Below, piece after piece: positions 1 to 10,210 of a stretch of 64,000 nt of DNA. Source of the DNA: Adiantum capillus-veneris. Taxonomy: Eukaryota > Streptophyta > Polypodiopsida > Polypodiales > Pteridaceae. The stretch spans positions 175,607,740 through 175,671,739 of the forward strand of contig CM043944.1 in assembly GCA_014529385.2 (NCBI GenBank), written 5' to 3'. Below the pieces are notes generated by a model. The model did not search any database, had not been told where the DNA came from, and saw only the letters and a list, made by a program, of their open reading frames with translations. Position 1 is the first letter of the stretch, and each line of letters starts with the position of its first letter. Both the position numbers and the translations under genes were made by a program.

Positions 1-254
1 CCAGAAGCATAAAGCTCAGTCGGTATCAGAAGCCAGCATATGCTTGATAAGGGAGGCCCTCCTGGCCTGAGCATGGACCTGTAGATTCAAGAGGTTTAAG
101 CCTCCCTGAGAGTGTGGTACTGCAATTTTTCTCCAAGCAACCAAAGAATTGGAATATCGAGAGGAGTTACAAAAAAACTTAGCCAAGACCAAGATGCATT
201 TCTAAAGAATTTTATTAGACCAGTTGATCAAGGGCAAGTAAAACAACAAATAAG

Positions 255-1319
255 TCATGAGAATACTGTAAATAATTCTGAGCCTGACATGTAAAGGCCA
301 TTCATCATAGGGCCAAGAAGCAATTTTAGCCAACACTCTCTCCAGAACCCACTATTGCAAGTGTTTTTCTGAGAGACCATGACCCCAATTGGGTAGCCAA
401 GGTGTTTAAAAACATGACCCTTAGGAACTCTTTTCCAAGACCACATCAGAGAGTCAAATTCCCTTGTAGATATGTCAATCAAAGAAGATTTACATAGGTT
501 CAATGTAAGACCAGCCGCAAGAGCATACATATCTAGAGTGTTCATACATCTGTGAATACTGATGTTTTGGGCCTTCAAAAATAGAAAGGTGTCATCCGCA
601 AACCCTTTGCCTGAGATATCTTTACCTCCTAATTTGAGGGTTTGCAAATAGCGTTGTTGTGCCAGTTGATCCAGGTATGCATGTAGGGAATGGGAGACCA
701 CAGCAAAAAAAAGAGGGCTAACAGGACATCCTTGTCTTACCGATCTGGAAATGTATATTTTGTCCGAGAGTCTACCATTAATGCTCCATTTGGATTAAGC
801 ATGTTCACCAAGCAGAGAGATACACCTGCTGATCCGAGGGCCAAAACCCATACCTTGCATGGTTTGTTGCACAAAGTCCCACTGCACTTTGTCAAATGCC
901 TTGGCAAAATCTATCTGAAACATTACCATGTCTTGTTGTGAAGATAAGGCATGCTCTATGCCCAGCTGAACCGTCAAAATGTTATTAAATATTGACCTCC
1001 CTCCAATGAAACTTGTTTGAGCTAGGTGAATGTGTTCTCTGAGTTTGGGACCAATCCTGAGAGCAATGTCTTTTGCGAGTATTTTATATAGTATTCCCAT
1101 CATGGTGATAGGTCACCAGTCCGCTAGGGTTTTAGGGAAGGTTGTTCTGGGGATGAGTTTGATGATGCCCTGTTTGAGTGCAGGATCCATGTTTTGGGAG
1201 ATCCACACAGCATTAATAAGTGGAACCACAATCGCCTTCAATACATCCCAATATGCCATCATAAATTCTTTGGACAATCCACATAACCCAGGGGTTTTGT
1301 CATTAGGAAGATTTTTCAA
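255..1319 (-). pseudogene. LINE reverse transcriptase domain, broken
   Basis: The domain would make cDNA by target-primed reverse transcription. Visible blocks from N to C: NDKTPG (about 1300), SFIGGRS (about 1010), palm motif A DFAKAFDKV with catalytic Asp (about 900), RQGCPVSPLFF (about 720) and catalytic FADDT (about 600). All share one minus frame, but stops interrupt it near 1113, 795 and 255, so no full protein can be made. The GCPVSP and FADD blocks and the order after an endonuclease favour an L1-type LINE over an LTR element. Confidence 0.87.
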
Positions 1320-1444
1320 AGCAAAAACAATTCTGGCTCCTCAAAGGGTTGTTCCAATTTGGTTGTTGTAGAGCTCTCCAGACATGGCTTCACTGCATTC
1401 AGTAGAGTTTTGGTAGCTAAGTTTTTGTTGGGAGATTGGAGATG

Positions 1445-1648
1445 CTAAACATTCAGCAATTCATTAAAGTGGCGAGTGGCTAAATCAACAATTTCTTTTA
1501 TCTTGGTTAGTGGAGGCCCATCCCCATGGTGGAGTACTGTGATCTGCTGTCTGGCTTTATTGTGCTTTAATTTCTTGTAGACCCCCTTGGATGAATCTGT
1601 ATAATCTGCCAAAACCCATTGCCTACACAAGATCCTGGCTTTTCTCAC
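1445..1648 (-). pseudogene. LINE endonuclease-RT linker segment
   Basis: A short open stretch of about 67 residues between the endonuclease and RT remnants. It resembles the region before the RT in plant L1 ORF2, with a basic run (YKKLKHNKARQQI), HHGDGPPL and a helix ending ATRHFNELL. No catalytic role is expected. It shares the endonuclease frame but not the RT frame, which places a frameshift between 1445 and 1319. Confidence 0.6.
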
Positions 1649-1876
1649 CTGATTCTATTCCTCGGCAAATATAACATCTTTGGCTGTTCTTAGTGCATCC
1701 AAATCATCTGGACACAATGTGGTTATGCCAGCTTTATGCAACAACCATTTTGCTGATGCTTGAGTGCCAATCACCACCTCTTTGGATTGTCTGGCTACTT
1801 GTTTACCCAGACTCTGAATACATGATTGCAATCAATCCACGACATGAAGCCATATGAGCAGAGGGTTATCATGCAA

Positions 1877-2176
1877 CTAGTGAGCATTAGCAACAGTAAC
1901 GTGAACTTGTGCTTTAAAGTCTGGATGATTCAATAGCAAGTTGTTGAGCATTAAAGGTTTGGAGTACCCAAACTCATTCAAAGGAGACTGCTCTAGATTG
2001 GAGAGAGTAAGAACCGGGGGAAAATGATCCGAAAGTGTTGTTGCAGCATCCACAAACATGTCATCATTTTTTGGTAGCCAATCAACCCCAATGTAGTAGA
2101 TTCTGTCCAGTTGTGACCAAGAGGCATCATGAGAAAGAGAGTGAAAGGTAAAACCAATAGACAATTGAGAAGCCAC
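1877..2176 (-). pseudogene. LINE AP-type endonuclease, C-terminal part
   Basis: In an active element this domain nicks the target DNA. The visible part has SQLDRIY and LSDHFPP, the last two conserved blocks of exonuclease-endonuclease-phosphatase folds in L1 ORF2; the His of SDH is catalytic in that family. The N-terminal catalytic Asn and Glu blocks are absent because the sequence runs into the (TC)n tract at 2206. Truncated and inactive. Confidence 0.75.
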
Positions 2177-2202
2177 CGTCCAAGCATCCTTAAGATGAGC
2201 TT

Positions 2203-2489
<287 letters not shown>

Positions 2490-3081
2490 CAAAGCTAGGT
2501 GGTGCCCCCTATTTACTCCCCGTGACGAGTATGGTGTGCACGGTCTTGGCATACAGGCCGCCGGGGTCCATTTTGTGCTTGCGCTTGTCAAAGTACTCGG
2601 CCAACTCTTCAGGTAATCCCCCACATAATTGTTGCTTTTTCTCAGTGAAGTCTATCTTTTGAAAGACAGTAGCCTTGAGATGTAAATCCCAAAAATTTTC
2701 CACATATTTGTGAATAGACTCATGGGAGAGAAGCTTCAAACTTCACCATTCGGTAAGCACTTTGTCCTTTGCATTGCTTGCAAGGAATTGCTTCATGATG
2801 GAAACTTGTAGAATTTTCCATGTCTTTGGGACTTGTTGTTGCAACGAAGGCTAGCCCACCATTGACGAGACAATTTCTAGAAGTGCATAGCTTGGAAGAC
2901 TCCATGAAGCTCTCGTCTCCAAAGGCCACATCAAATTGCTAGGTGCAAGACAATACTTTGTCGGTAGCACCAAAGGTGCCATCAAAGGTGAGAAAAGAAA
3001 TAATATATCCTCCCTCTTTGAACTTCTTGAGCTTTTCGGACCTTCGCCATGCAGGGTAAGATATGTGATGTCCTCCCCTCT
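2490..3081 (-). pseudogene. Element B gag, middle part, cut off by insertion of A
   Basis: Minus-strand gag of an older Ty3/gypsy element. LLSHESIHKYV, FWDLH, FQKIDF and EELAEYF match, with changes, the capsid region of element A's gag at 8760-8960. Frameshifts split it into three overlapping ORFs. It stops exactly at 3081, where A's LTR starts, and resumes at 11841 on the other side of A, so the two pieces were once contiguous. The protease and pol of B are missing to the left. Confidence 0.85.
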
Positions 3082-4712
3082 TGTAATGAAATTGGCATAT
3101 TTAATTTGAGAGTTACAGAAATTAATGAGAGTACGTTTGATAAATGACTTTGTGAGCATAGCGGGTGAACATAATTGAAGATAGCAACATAATCATAGCA
3201 ATTAGTTAACTTGGCATGAACAATAATTTTGCAAGAGAGAGAATTTAGAGAACATGACAACAGTTGAGGACCGGATTTATGTGGAGCCGGTCCCCCCTCC
3301 AATAGGCATTTGTATTATGATTTCTCCCATTAAGAGAGACTTGTTACAATACAATCTTTGTTTTCCTTGTGACCTAGGTGATGCAATGAAGATGGAAATC
3401 TTCATGCATCACAAACATAACATAAACTTGAAGAAAGCTTTAACTATCCCAAGCCTCAGTCCCAAGACCTCAAACACCTTCGAAGGTGGAGAGAGCTAGC
3501 AAGGAATGAGGGTAGGGAAGAGGAAGAAGAAACATTTCGTAGGAGAAAGAATTAGTTCCTCACTTATCATAACTCTTGTTGCTAGCATACATAATAGCAT
3601 AGTAATGAAGAAGAAGGAGATGGCAAGCTTAAGCATTGAAGCATGGCTTTTGGTTGGATTTGCACTCCATATCCAAGAGTGCTGGTGTAGGCTCTCAACC
3701 TCTACTTGCTTGGAGAAGGAGAGGGAGCTCTTGCACTTTGCATAGAACACAATTAGAGTGTTTGTGAGTGTGTGTGGGTGAGTATAACCCCTAAGCAACC
3801 CCCTAGATTTCTTGGGTCGACCCTCCCTTGTAGCTCATGCTTAAAGCTCATTGGACCCCTGCAGGCCTAGCCAATCACAAGCAGGAGGCATTACAAGCAG
3901 CAAGGGTAGCCTTGAGACAAGTGTCCCCCTTTCCCCTTTGAAAGAGAGGGCTAGATAAATGATAAATCAATTAATTAAATCTCCTAAATTATTATTGGAC
4001 CCCTTGGGTGGCCAACCAATAGGCTTCAGGCACACCATGAGGGCAACATGAGGAGGAACTTGACAAGTGTCCCTTTTGCTTTCTTTGTACCATGCATGCC
4101 TTGTGTGAGTGTGTGGGTGTTCTCTCTCATCCCTCCTCATGTAGGGCTTGCCCCCTCCTTGTAGGGATTTAATCTTTGACTTTTTGACACCTCAAGCCCG
4201 TCATGCATAGGCCTAGTTCCCACCACAAGCTTGGCTCATAAGCACTTTAAGCTTGGGCTGAGTTCTCACCTCAAGTGAAACCCTAGCATCTCAAGCATGT
4301 CAAGCACCTCAAGCATCTCAATAATTAAGCACCTCAAGCATCTCAAGCACCTCAATCATCAAGCACCTCAAGCACCTTAGTCATTAAGCATGACAAGCAG
4401 GACAAGCACCTCGGGCTGGGTCGGGTTCCCGCGCCTCAAGCTCTACCTAAGGTCAAAGGCCTTTTACACACATTATTGGAGGTCTTCAATGAAGCTAACC
4501 CTAAGGTCTTATGCTCCATTTGTTAGCCTTGCTCTTTGATAGACCATCTCTCATTTGGGCCCCTTTACCATTGGCCCCATGTTGAGATAGATCTATAAGC
4601 ACGTGTCTATATCTTAACACTTATTCCCTTTTATTCTCCCACATTAAATGATTAATTTAATATGAGAAAATCATTTGGGTTGGTTAGATATTAGATATTA
4701 TATTTTATGACA
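3082..4712 (-). repeat. 3' LTR of element A
   Basis: A 1631-bp direct repeat of 10211-11840. On the minus strand it runs TGTCATAAAA...TTCATTACA. It is preceded by the polypurine tract (4713-4724) and followed by the CCTCT target duplication. Positions 4260-4430 hold a short irregular repeat based on CCTCAAGCATCTCAAGCA. Only this LTR would supply the transcript 3' end. The duplication did not copy it. Confidence 0.93.
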
Positions 4713-4724
4713 TTACCTCTCTCT
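4713..4724 (-). other. Polypurine tract of element A
   Basis: Minus strand reads AGAGAGAGGTAA directly before the LTR's TGTCA. This is the position and composition of the plus-strand primer in Ty3/gypsy elements. Confidence 0.7.
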
Positions 4725-5070
4725 TGAAATCATAGTCGTCCTCGACTATGAGGTAGAAGAGATAAAGCCTTAGTCATTAGTCAATTTTACTTAGCGGGTA
4801 GAGGATCCCTTTTTACCCTACGACATCTTTCCAAGATGGATGACTAATCCATTTGGTGCTTGGGAGACATAGCTGCCACAAGCATGTCTGCTCTTTAGTC
4901 CATTTCATTCTCCCAAAGTAGAGTGACCAATTCTACTTGGTGTTTGAGAGACGTCGTCATCACAAACATGATTCTAAGCATGCATACTAGTTAATTTGTG
5001 CACAATTCAAAAGAGGACTAGTCTTATAAGACAAAAACATGAGTCATGTAAAAGAAATTTGTACATTTTC
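4725..5070. other. 3' non-coding part of element A
   Basis: Between the chromodomain stop and the polypurine tract. No ORF, RNA or repeat structure seen beyond AT-richness. Confidence 0.6.
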
Positions 5071-6768
5071 TTACTCTAATGTAGCATTGTAAGCATTGAC
5101 AAGGTTCATACTATTCTTAAGCTGTATTCCTTGCATCCATCTAGCATCTTCAAAAGGATAATTTTTTAGCTTAATAAGATACCGTCGGATAATTTTACCA
5201 TGTCGTAGTACCTTGTCTTCATGCCAAAGAACAGCTTTGGGTTGTAGCACCTCTTCTTGGTCTTCAACTTCGGGAGGGTCTTCAATAATTGGTTCAGTTG
5301 GTGGCTCTCCTTTTTAGGGCTTAAGTAGGCTTACATGAAAGGCATTGTGTATGAGCCAATGGTTGGGCAACTTGAGTTGATAAGCCGTCTCATTGATGGG
5401 CTTTAAGATTTGGAAAGGACCATATTATCTTTTTGCTAGTTTAGCATAATACTTTTGATGGCCCGTAGGATTTTTGCCCCTCATTTTCCTTAATCGAGCC
5501 TTAGGAAACTTGAGTAAGACCCAATCATTTTCTTTGAACATTAAGGCTCTTTTGTGCTTATCAACAGCTTTTTGCCTTTCTTAAGAGATGGATATAGCCT
5601 CCTTAATCTTTTGAAAAGATTCTTGTAGGTCACGGCTATACTCATCGGCAGCGAAGATCTTCTCATGTACTTTGAGTAGAAATGGACTTTTAGGTCCTCC
5701 CTCAATGATCTCAAAAAGTGCTTTTCCCGTAGAAGTATGTACAGTACTATTGTAGGCATACTCTACAAGAAATAATTACTTTTCCCATTGTGAGCATTGA
5801 TCTACTTCGGTAACATAAGTCTTGAGTAGATCGAGTATCGTAAGATTGGCTATCTCACTTTGGCCATCCGTTTGTGGGTGATAGGCCGAAGAGAAATTCA
5901 ATCTTGTTCCTAGATTTTCAAAGAGACCTTCCCAGAAATTACTAGTCATTCTAGGATCTCTATCTGACATGATGGATGTGGGTAATCCATGGTGCTTGAA
6001 GATCTGAGATATGAAGAGAGTTGCCATTTGATGTGCCTTAATAGTCTTTTTGACAAGAATAAAATGTGCTTGCTTGCTAAACCTGTCAACTATTGTCCAT
6101 ATTTTTGTATTCCCATGGGTAGACCTGGGTAATCCAAAGATGAAATCCATGGATATACTCTCCCATGGTGAATTTGGGATAGGCAGTGGCTGGATTAATC
6201 CAGGTTGCTTCCCTCTATCATACTTGGTCTTTTGGCATACTACACATTTTGAAACATACTCTTGTTTTCCTCGGAGAGTAGGTTGAATACCTCTATGCCC
6301 TGCATATGGAGGAGCATGGGATTCATACATAAATTTCTCACGAAGGGAATGGGTAACACATAGCCTATTGCCATGGAGAAGATAACCATCCTGCAAGGTG
6401 AATGGTTCCTCTTTCTTTCCCGAAGCAAGGGCAGAAATTATGTCTCTAAAGTCAGGGTCAGTAGCATACTCATCTATCATAGAGGATAGATCATTGTGAG
6501 TAGCTATAGACACTGCATTAACTTTGGGTCGTCGTGAAAGTGCATCGGCCACTTGATTGTGCTTACCAGCTATGTGAGCAATATGGAAATTAAATTGCGA
6601 AATAAAATTTTCCCACCTCATTTGTTTGTCGGAAAGCTTGGTTTGCGTCATGAAATACTTGCGACTTTGGTGGTCGGTTCGTAGGATAAATGGAGTCCCA
6701 AATAGGTAGTGCTTCCATGTGTCTAAGGCATGTAGAACAGCTAAAAGCTCTTTCTCATAAATGCCCAA
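5071..6768 (-). pseudogene. Element A: RNase H end, integrase and chromodomain
   Basis: Continues the RT/RNase H frame after a TGA near 6780. Order: RNase H end (IYEKELLAVLHAL, RTDHQS, ADALSRRP), integrase zinc domain (HAPPYAGHRG then CVVCQ), catalytic core (SMDF, SDRDPRMTSNFW, AYHPQTDGQSE giving D,D,E), [17 protein letters not shown] block, and a chromodomain-like tail (LRHGKIIRRYLIKLKNYPFEDARW). The tail identifies a chromovirus; such domains bind histone marks and guide insertion. The zinc domain looks shortened between its His and Cys pairs. In-frame stops occur at 5776 and at several points downstream. The first duplication breakpoint is at 5772. Confidence 0.9.
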
Positions 6769-6792
6769 GACTCGTTCATCAATATTGAGCCT

Positions 6793-8044
6793 TCAACTCT
6801 CATATGCTATGGCATGCACTTCTTGAAGCAAAACTGCTCCAAGGCAATCACCACAAGCATCACATTGAACCTCAAATGGCTTTGAGAGATCCGGAAGCAC
6901 GAGGACTGGTTGGGAAGTAAGCTTCTCTTTGAGCTTTTCAAAAGCATTTTGCTCCTTAATAGTCCATACAAACTTAACGTTCTTCTTAGTTAAGTCGTGT
7001 AGTGGTCCTGCTACTTGAGAGAATTTTGCTATGAAGCGTCTGTAGTATGCGCACATACCAACAAAGCTTCTTAGCTCATGTAGATTTCTTGGGTTAGGCC
7101 ATGCTTTTATTACCTCTAACTTTGATGGATCCATTTGGATACCATCTTTAGAGATAATATGACCTAGGTATTGAATCTCTTGAAGGAAGAATTCGCTTTT
7201 CTTTTGGTTGAGAAAAAGCTTGTTCTCCCTCAATGCTTGAAAAATCACTTGGAGATGTTGCTTATGTTCCTCCAAAGACTTGGAGTAGATGATGATATCA
7301 TCAAAGAACACTCCAGTGAATTTGCGGTATGGTCTAAAAATTTTCTCCAAATGATTGAACATAGCTGGTGCATTAGTCAAGCCAAAAGGCATGACTAGAT
7401 AGTCATAAAGACCAAACGTTGTGCGAAACGCGGTCTTTAATGATAACTTCATCCACTATCCTTATTTGATGATAGCCACTCTTAAGGTCAATCCTACTGA
7501 AGTAGGTCGAGCCGTGTAGCTTATCAAACAGATCTTCTACCCGAGGTACGGGAAACCTGTTTTTGATAGTGATATGGTTTAGTGCTCGATAGTCCACACA
7601 CATACGGTATGTACCATCTTTCTTTTGCACTAAAAGGACTGGAGAACAAAAGGGAGAGGAACTAGGCCTCACCATCCCTTTGTCTACTAGCTCTTGTACT
7701 TGCCTCATGATCTCCTCTTGTTGAGCTTGTGAGACTCGATAAGGAGGCTTGTTAGGTGGTGAGCTTCCAAGAAGGATCTCAATACCATGGTCATCATCCC
7801 CTCGTTTTGGAGGTAAGTTCATAGGGATATCATCGATGAACACATCTTGGAATCCTTTTAGAAAATTAGACAAGTCTAACTCTTCTTGATTCCTACCATT
7901 TACATTTGATGAAACATTAGTATCTTTTAGAGACTCTTTGACAAAAATCATGTACGCAAAAACTGAGTTCTTCATTGAATTATCAAAAGCAAGAGGATTT
8001 ACAAGTGGAATAGTGCAACCACGCTCACTAGCATCTATATACAT
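6793..8044 (-). pseudogene. Element A reverse transcriptase and start of RNase H
   Basis: Would copy the element RNA. Blocks: KPPYRVS, the fingers [42 protein letters not shown] (palm A Asp), MPFGLTNAPA, catalytic FFDDIIIYS, YLGHIIS, LRSFVGMCAYYRRF, then the RNase H start with QCDACGDCLGAVLLQ. A one-base shift at about 7403-7452, just after the HQIR block, splits it into two ORFs. The catalytic motif is FFDD rather than the common YVDD or FIDD; the two Asp are kept. Copy 2 has the same frameshift, so it predates the duplication. Confidence 0.92.
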
Positions 8045-8730
8045 GTCTTTCCCCTGTAGGTGAAGTAGATTCTCCTTTCAGGGAACTTCATGTTGGTAGC
8101 CATGCGATCAAACCATGGTGCCCCTAGGATAACATCCTCATGTTGGAGAGGAGAGATGAAGAAGTCTTCCTTGTCGACATAGCTTTGGACATGAAGCCTC
8201 AACTTCCCAATCAAGGGAGTAACGAAGGCTTGTTGTCCCTTGAAAGCTGCATCATCCACTACTATATCTCCCATCTCAAAAGCTTGAATGCCCAACTTGG
8301 TGGCCAACTCCATTGATATGAAGTTAAGAGTAGAGCCAGGGTCAAACAAGATGAAGGCATCATGCTCTCTTACCTTTCCCCAAGCATAGGAAAGTGATGA
8401 TCCTTTGCAATGAGCATCCTCTTTTGGAGCTTCGATGGTGGAAGCCCTAGGAGTCTCATTGCGAGTATTCTTCTTGGGGCAAGAACGATAGCCATGTCCT
8501 TGCTCCCCACACTTGAAACACTTAAGGTCCTTGCAAAAAGCTTCAAGCTCTTGAGAGTTTGTTTTTACCTTTGTAAACTCCCTTCTCCTTGGACCGATTG
8601 TTGTTGTTGTTGGAATTGACTTGGGAAGTATTTTGAACATTGGTTTTCCCCTTTGCATCATTTTTGTCTTTGTTTTCCATGGGCTTGACATTACCTGTAG
8701 CCCCTTGATAAAAATTGATGCGTGAAGCAA
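8035..8730 (-). pseudogene. Element A nucleocapsid zinc knuckle and aspartic protease
   Basis: Processes the gag-pol polyprotein in active elements. The zinc knuckle is CFKCGEQGHGYRSC (CX2CX4HX4C, about 8525-8485). The protease active site is FDPGSTLNFIS, with Pro in place of the usual Ser or Thr after the catalytic Asp, and the flap/C-terminal block is DVILGAPWFD. The frame differs from the gag frame (overlap 8543-8730), so a frameshift or a real frame change lies in the poly-Asn stretch. The stop overlaps the next ORF at 8035-8044. Confidence 0.87.
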
Positions 8731-9796
8731 CCATGGTGTGATGGATTACTTCTCTAATAGTACCAGGCCGTTGAGAGTTGATGTATTCGGCCATCTCTTC
8801 AAGTAATCCTGCATAGTATTGTTGCCTTTGCTCGGCAAAGTCTATCTTTTGAAAGAAAGTAGCGTTGGGATGTAAATCCCAAAACTTGTCTACATATTTG
8901 TGGATAGACTCATGGGAGAGGAGCTTCAAGCTACGCCATTCGGTAAGCACTTTGTCCTTTGCATCGCTTGCAAGGAATTGCTTCATGATGGAAACTCGTA
9001 GAGTTTTCCATGTCTTTGGGGCTTTACCATTTCCACGAAGGCTAGGCCACCATTGACGAGCTGATTTTTGGAAGTGCATAGCTACATGGCGTAGCTTAGA
9101 GGATTCTGTGAAGCCCTCATCTCCAAAGGCCGCATCAAATTGCTGGATGAATGCCAACACTTTGTCGGTAGCACCAAAGGTGCCATCATAGGTAAGAAAA
9201 GAGATACTCTTTCCTCCCTCCTTGAACTTATTTAGCTTTTGTGACCTTCGCCATGCAGGAAATGATTTGCGATGTCCTCCCCTCTTGTATTCTCTAGGAG
9301 AATAACCATAACTTTCGTCAGAAGAGGAGGAAGGTGAAGAAGAAGGAGAAGAGGGTGACCTCTTCCTAGCCCTTTTCTTCCTTTGTTTCCTCTCTTGCCT
9401 TTCAGAGTGATGAGGAGAAGGACTATGTGTTGATCTTTTCTTCTTGGGAGGAGTGGGCAATCGTCTAGATCGCCGTCTTCGTGGAGCCACATCTTCAGAG
9501 GAACTTAAACCTTCATTGCTTTCTTGCTCTTTGGATTCCTCCTCTCGAGTGGGAGAGAGTCTTCTTTTGGGGGTCTCTTCAAGAGGCCTCCTAAGCTCTC
9601 TCTCCTCTTGGAGAGGAAGGGAAATTCCATAAGCACGAAGTTGTTGAGTAACTTCGGCTTGCAAAGCAGGGTTGCCCATAGCTTGCTGCAACCTAGTGAT
9701 GAGATAATTCACAAACATGGGAGCATCATTAGCACCTTCATGTGCAAAATCAAAGCTATCAATGTTCATTCTACTCTCTTGATTATTGGCAGCCAT
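8543..9796 (-). CDS. Element A Gag with RS-like domain
   Basis: Forms the virus-like particle shell. I start it at the ATG at 9796 (MAANNQES) because the longer reading uses a TTG; the result is 417 residues. N-terminal about 80 residues are acidic/neutral. Residues about 80-175 are a strongly charged Arg/Ser/Pro/Lys segment (RRRRSRRLPTPPKKKRS, then a Ser/Pro run) like an SR-protein RS domain. Residues about 185-330 are the retrotransposon gag capsid helices (ARQWWPSL, FLASDAKDKV, SHESIHKYV). The zinc knuckle lies in the next frame. This is the longest uninterrupted reading frame of the element. Confidence 0.88.
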   Translation of the reverse strand: MAANNQESRMNIDSFDFAHEGANDAPMFVNYLITRLQQAMGNPALQAEVTQQLRAYGISLPLQEERELRRPLEETPKRRLSPTREEESKEQESNEGLSSSEDVAPRRRRSRRLPTPPKKKRSTHSPSPHHSERQERKQRKKRARKRSPSSPSSSPSSSSDESYGYSPREYKRGGHRKSFPAWRRSQKLNKFKEGGKSISFLTYDGTFGATDKVLAFIQQFDAAFGDEGFTESSKLRHVAMHFQKSARQWWPSLRGNGKAPKTWKTLRVSIMKQFLASDAKDKVLTEWRSLKLLSHESIHKYVDKFWDLHPNATFFQKIDFAEQRQQYYAGLLEEMAEYINSQRPGTIREVIHHTMVASRINFYQGATGNVKPMENKDKNDAKGKTNVQNTSQVNSNNNNNRSKEKGVYKGKNKLSRA

Positions 9797-10197
9797 GTTA
9801 ACAAAATTTATGTATGTACTTAGTGTATGCTTTGGCAATTCAAAACCTTAGTTGCCACTCCTCTTAGCCTTTCAAAATCGGCTCTTAAGTATCTACACCC
9901 ACGGCTCGAAGTGGTTAATTATAGAGAGTAGAGGATTAGGTCTAACATAGCAGAGTTGCCAAGGGCTAACTCCTTTCGGAACTCTTATGTCTCAATAATG
10001 GTAAAGCCGTAGGCAAGTCTAAAAAGACTCCATTATTAAGTCCAAATCTCCTGAGGTGTGCACCATCCCCCACATAGTGGGCTCAACAAAACTGATAATA
10101 GATCCCAGTTCCACTTACCCTAATATAATTAACAACATCAACCATTTATACGCTACTTAAGGACCTCTCTTCTAAAGCAAGAAAAGAGAAACCAAAT
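9797..10197. other. 5' leader of element A
   Basis: Untranslated leader between primer site and gag ATG. It has no ORF of note. The same leader, diverged, lies before B's gag at 12360-12760. Confidence 0.6.
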
Positions 10198-10209
10198 GCT
10201 CTGATACCA
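10198..10209 (-). other. Primer binding site of element A (initiator tRNA-Met)
   Basis: Minus strand TGGTATCAGAGC, the classical complement to the 3' end of plant initiator tRNA-Met, one base downstream of the LTR end at 10211. Confidence 0.92.
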
Positions 10210-10210
10210 A

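Noticed and set aside
3254-3798. ORFs of about 80-125 residues within the LTRs (also 10383-10927, 12948-13617, 35422-35835, 37746-38463)
   Set aside because: Recur only because the LTR is repeated; open on both strands, no motif, broken in some LTR copies (for example near 35357), so no evidence for a protein.
7403-7452. Programmed ribosomal frameshift in RT of A
   Set aside because: It falls in the middle of the RT palm, where no gypsy element uses recoding; more likely a one-base indel older than the duplication.
9232-9823. Overlapping ORFs of 60-100 residues opposite or alongside gag, repeated at 34026-34620
   Set aside because: Shadows of the Arg/Ser-rich gag in other frames; no motifs.
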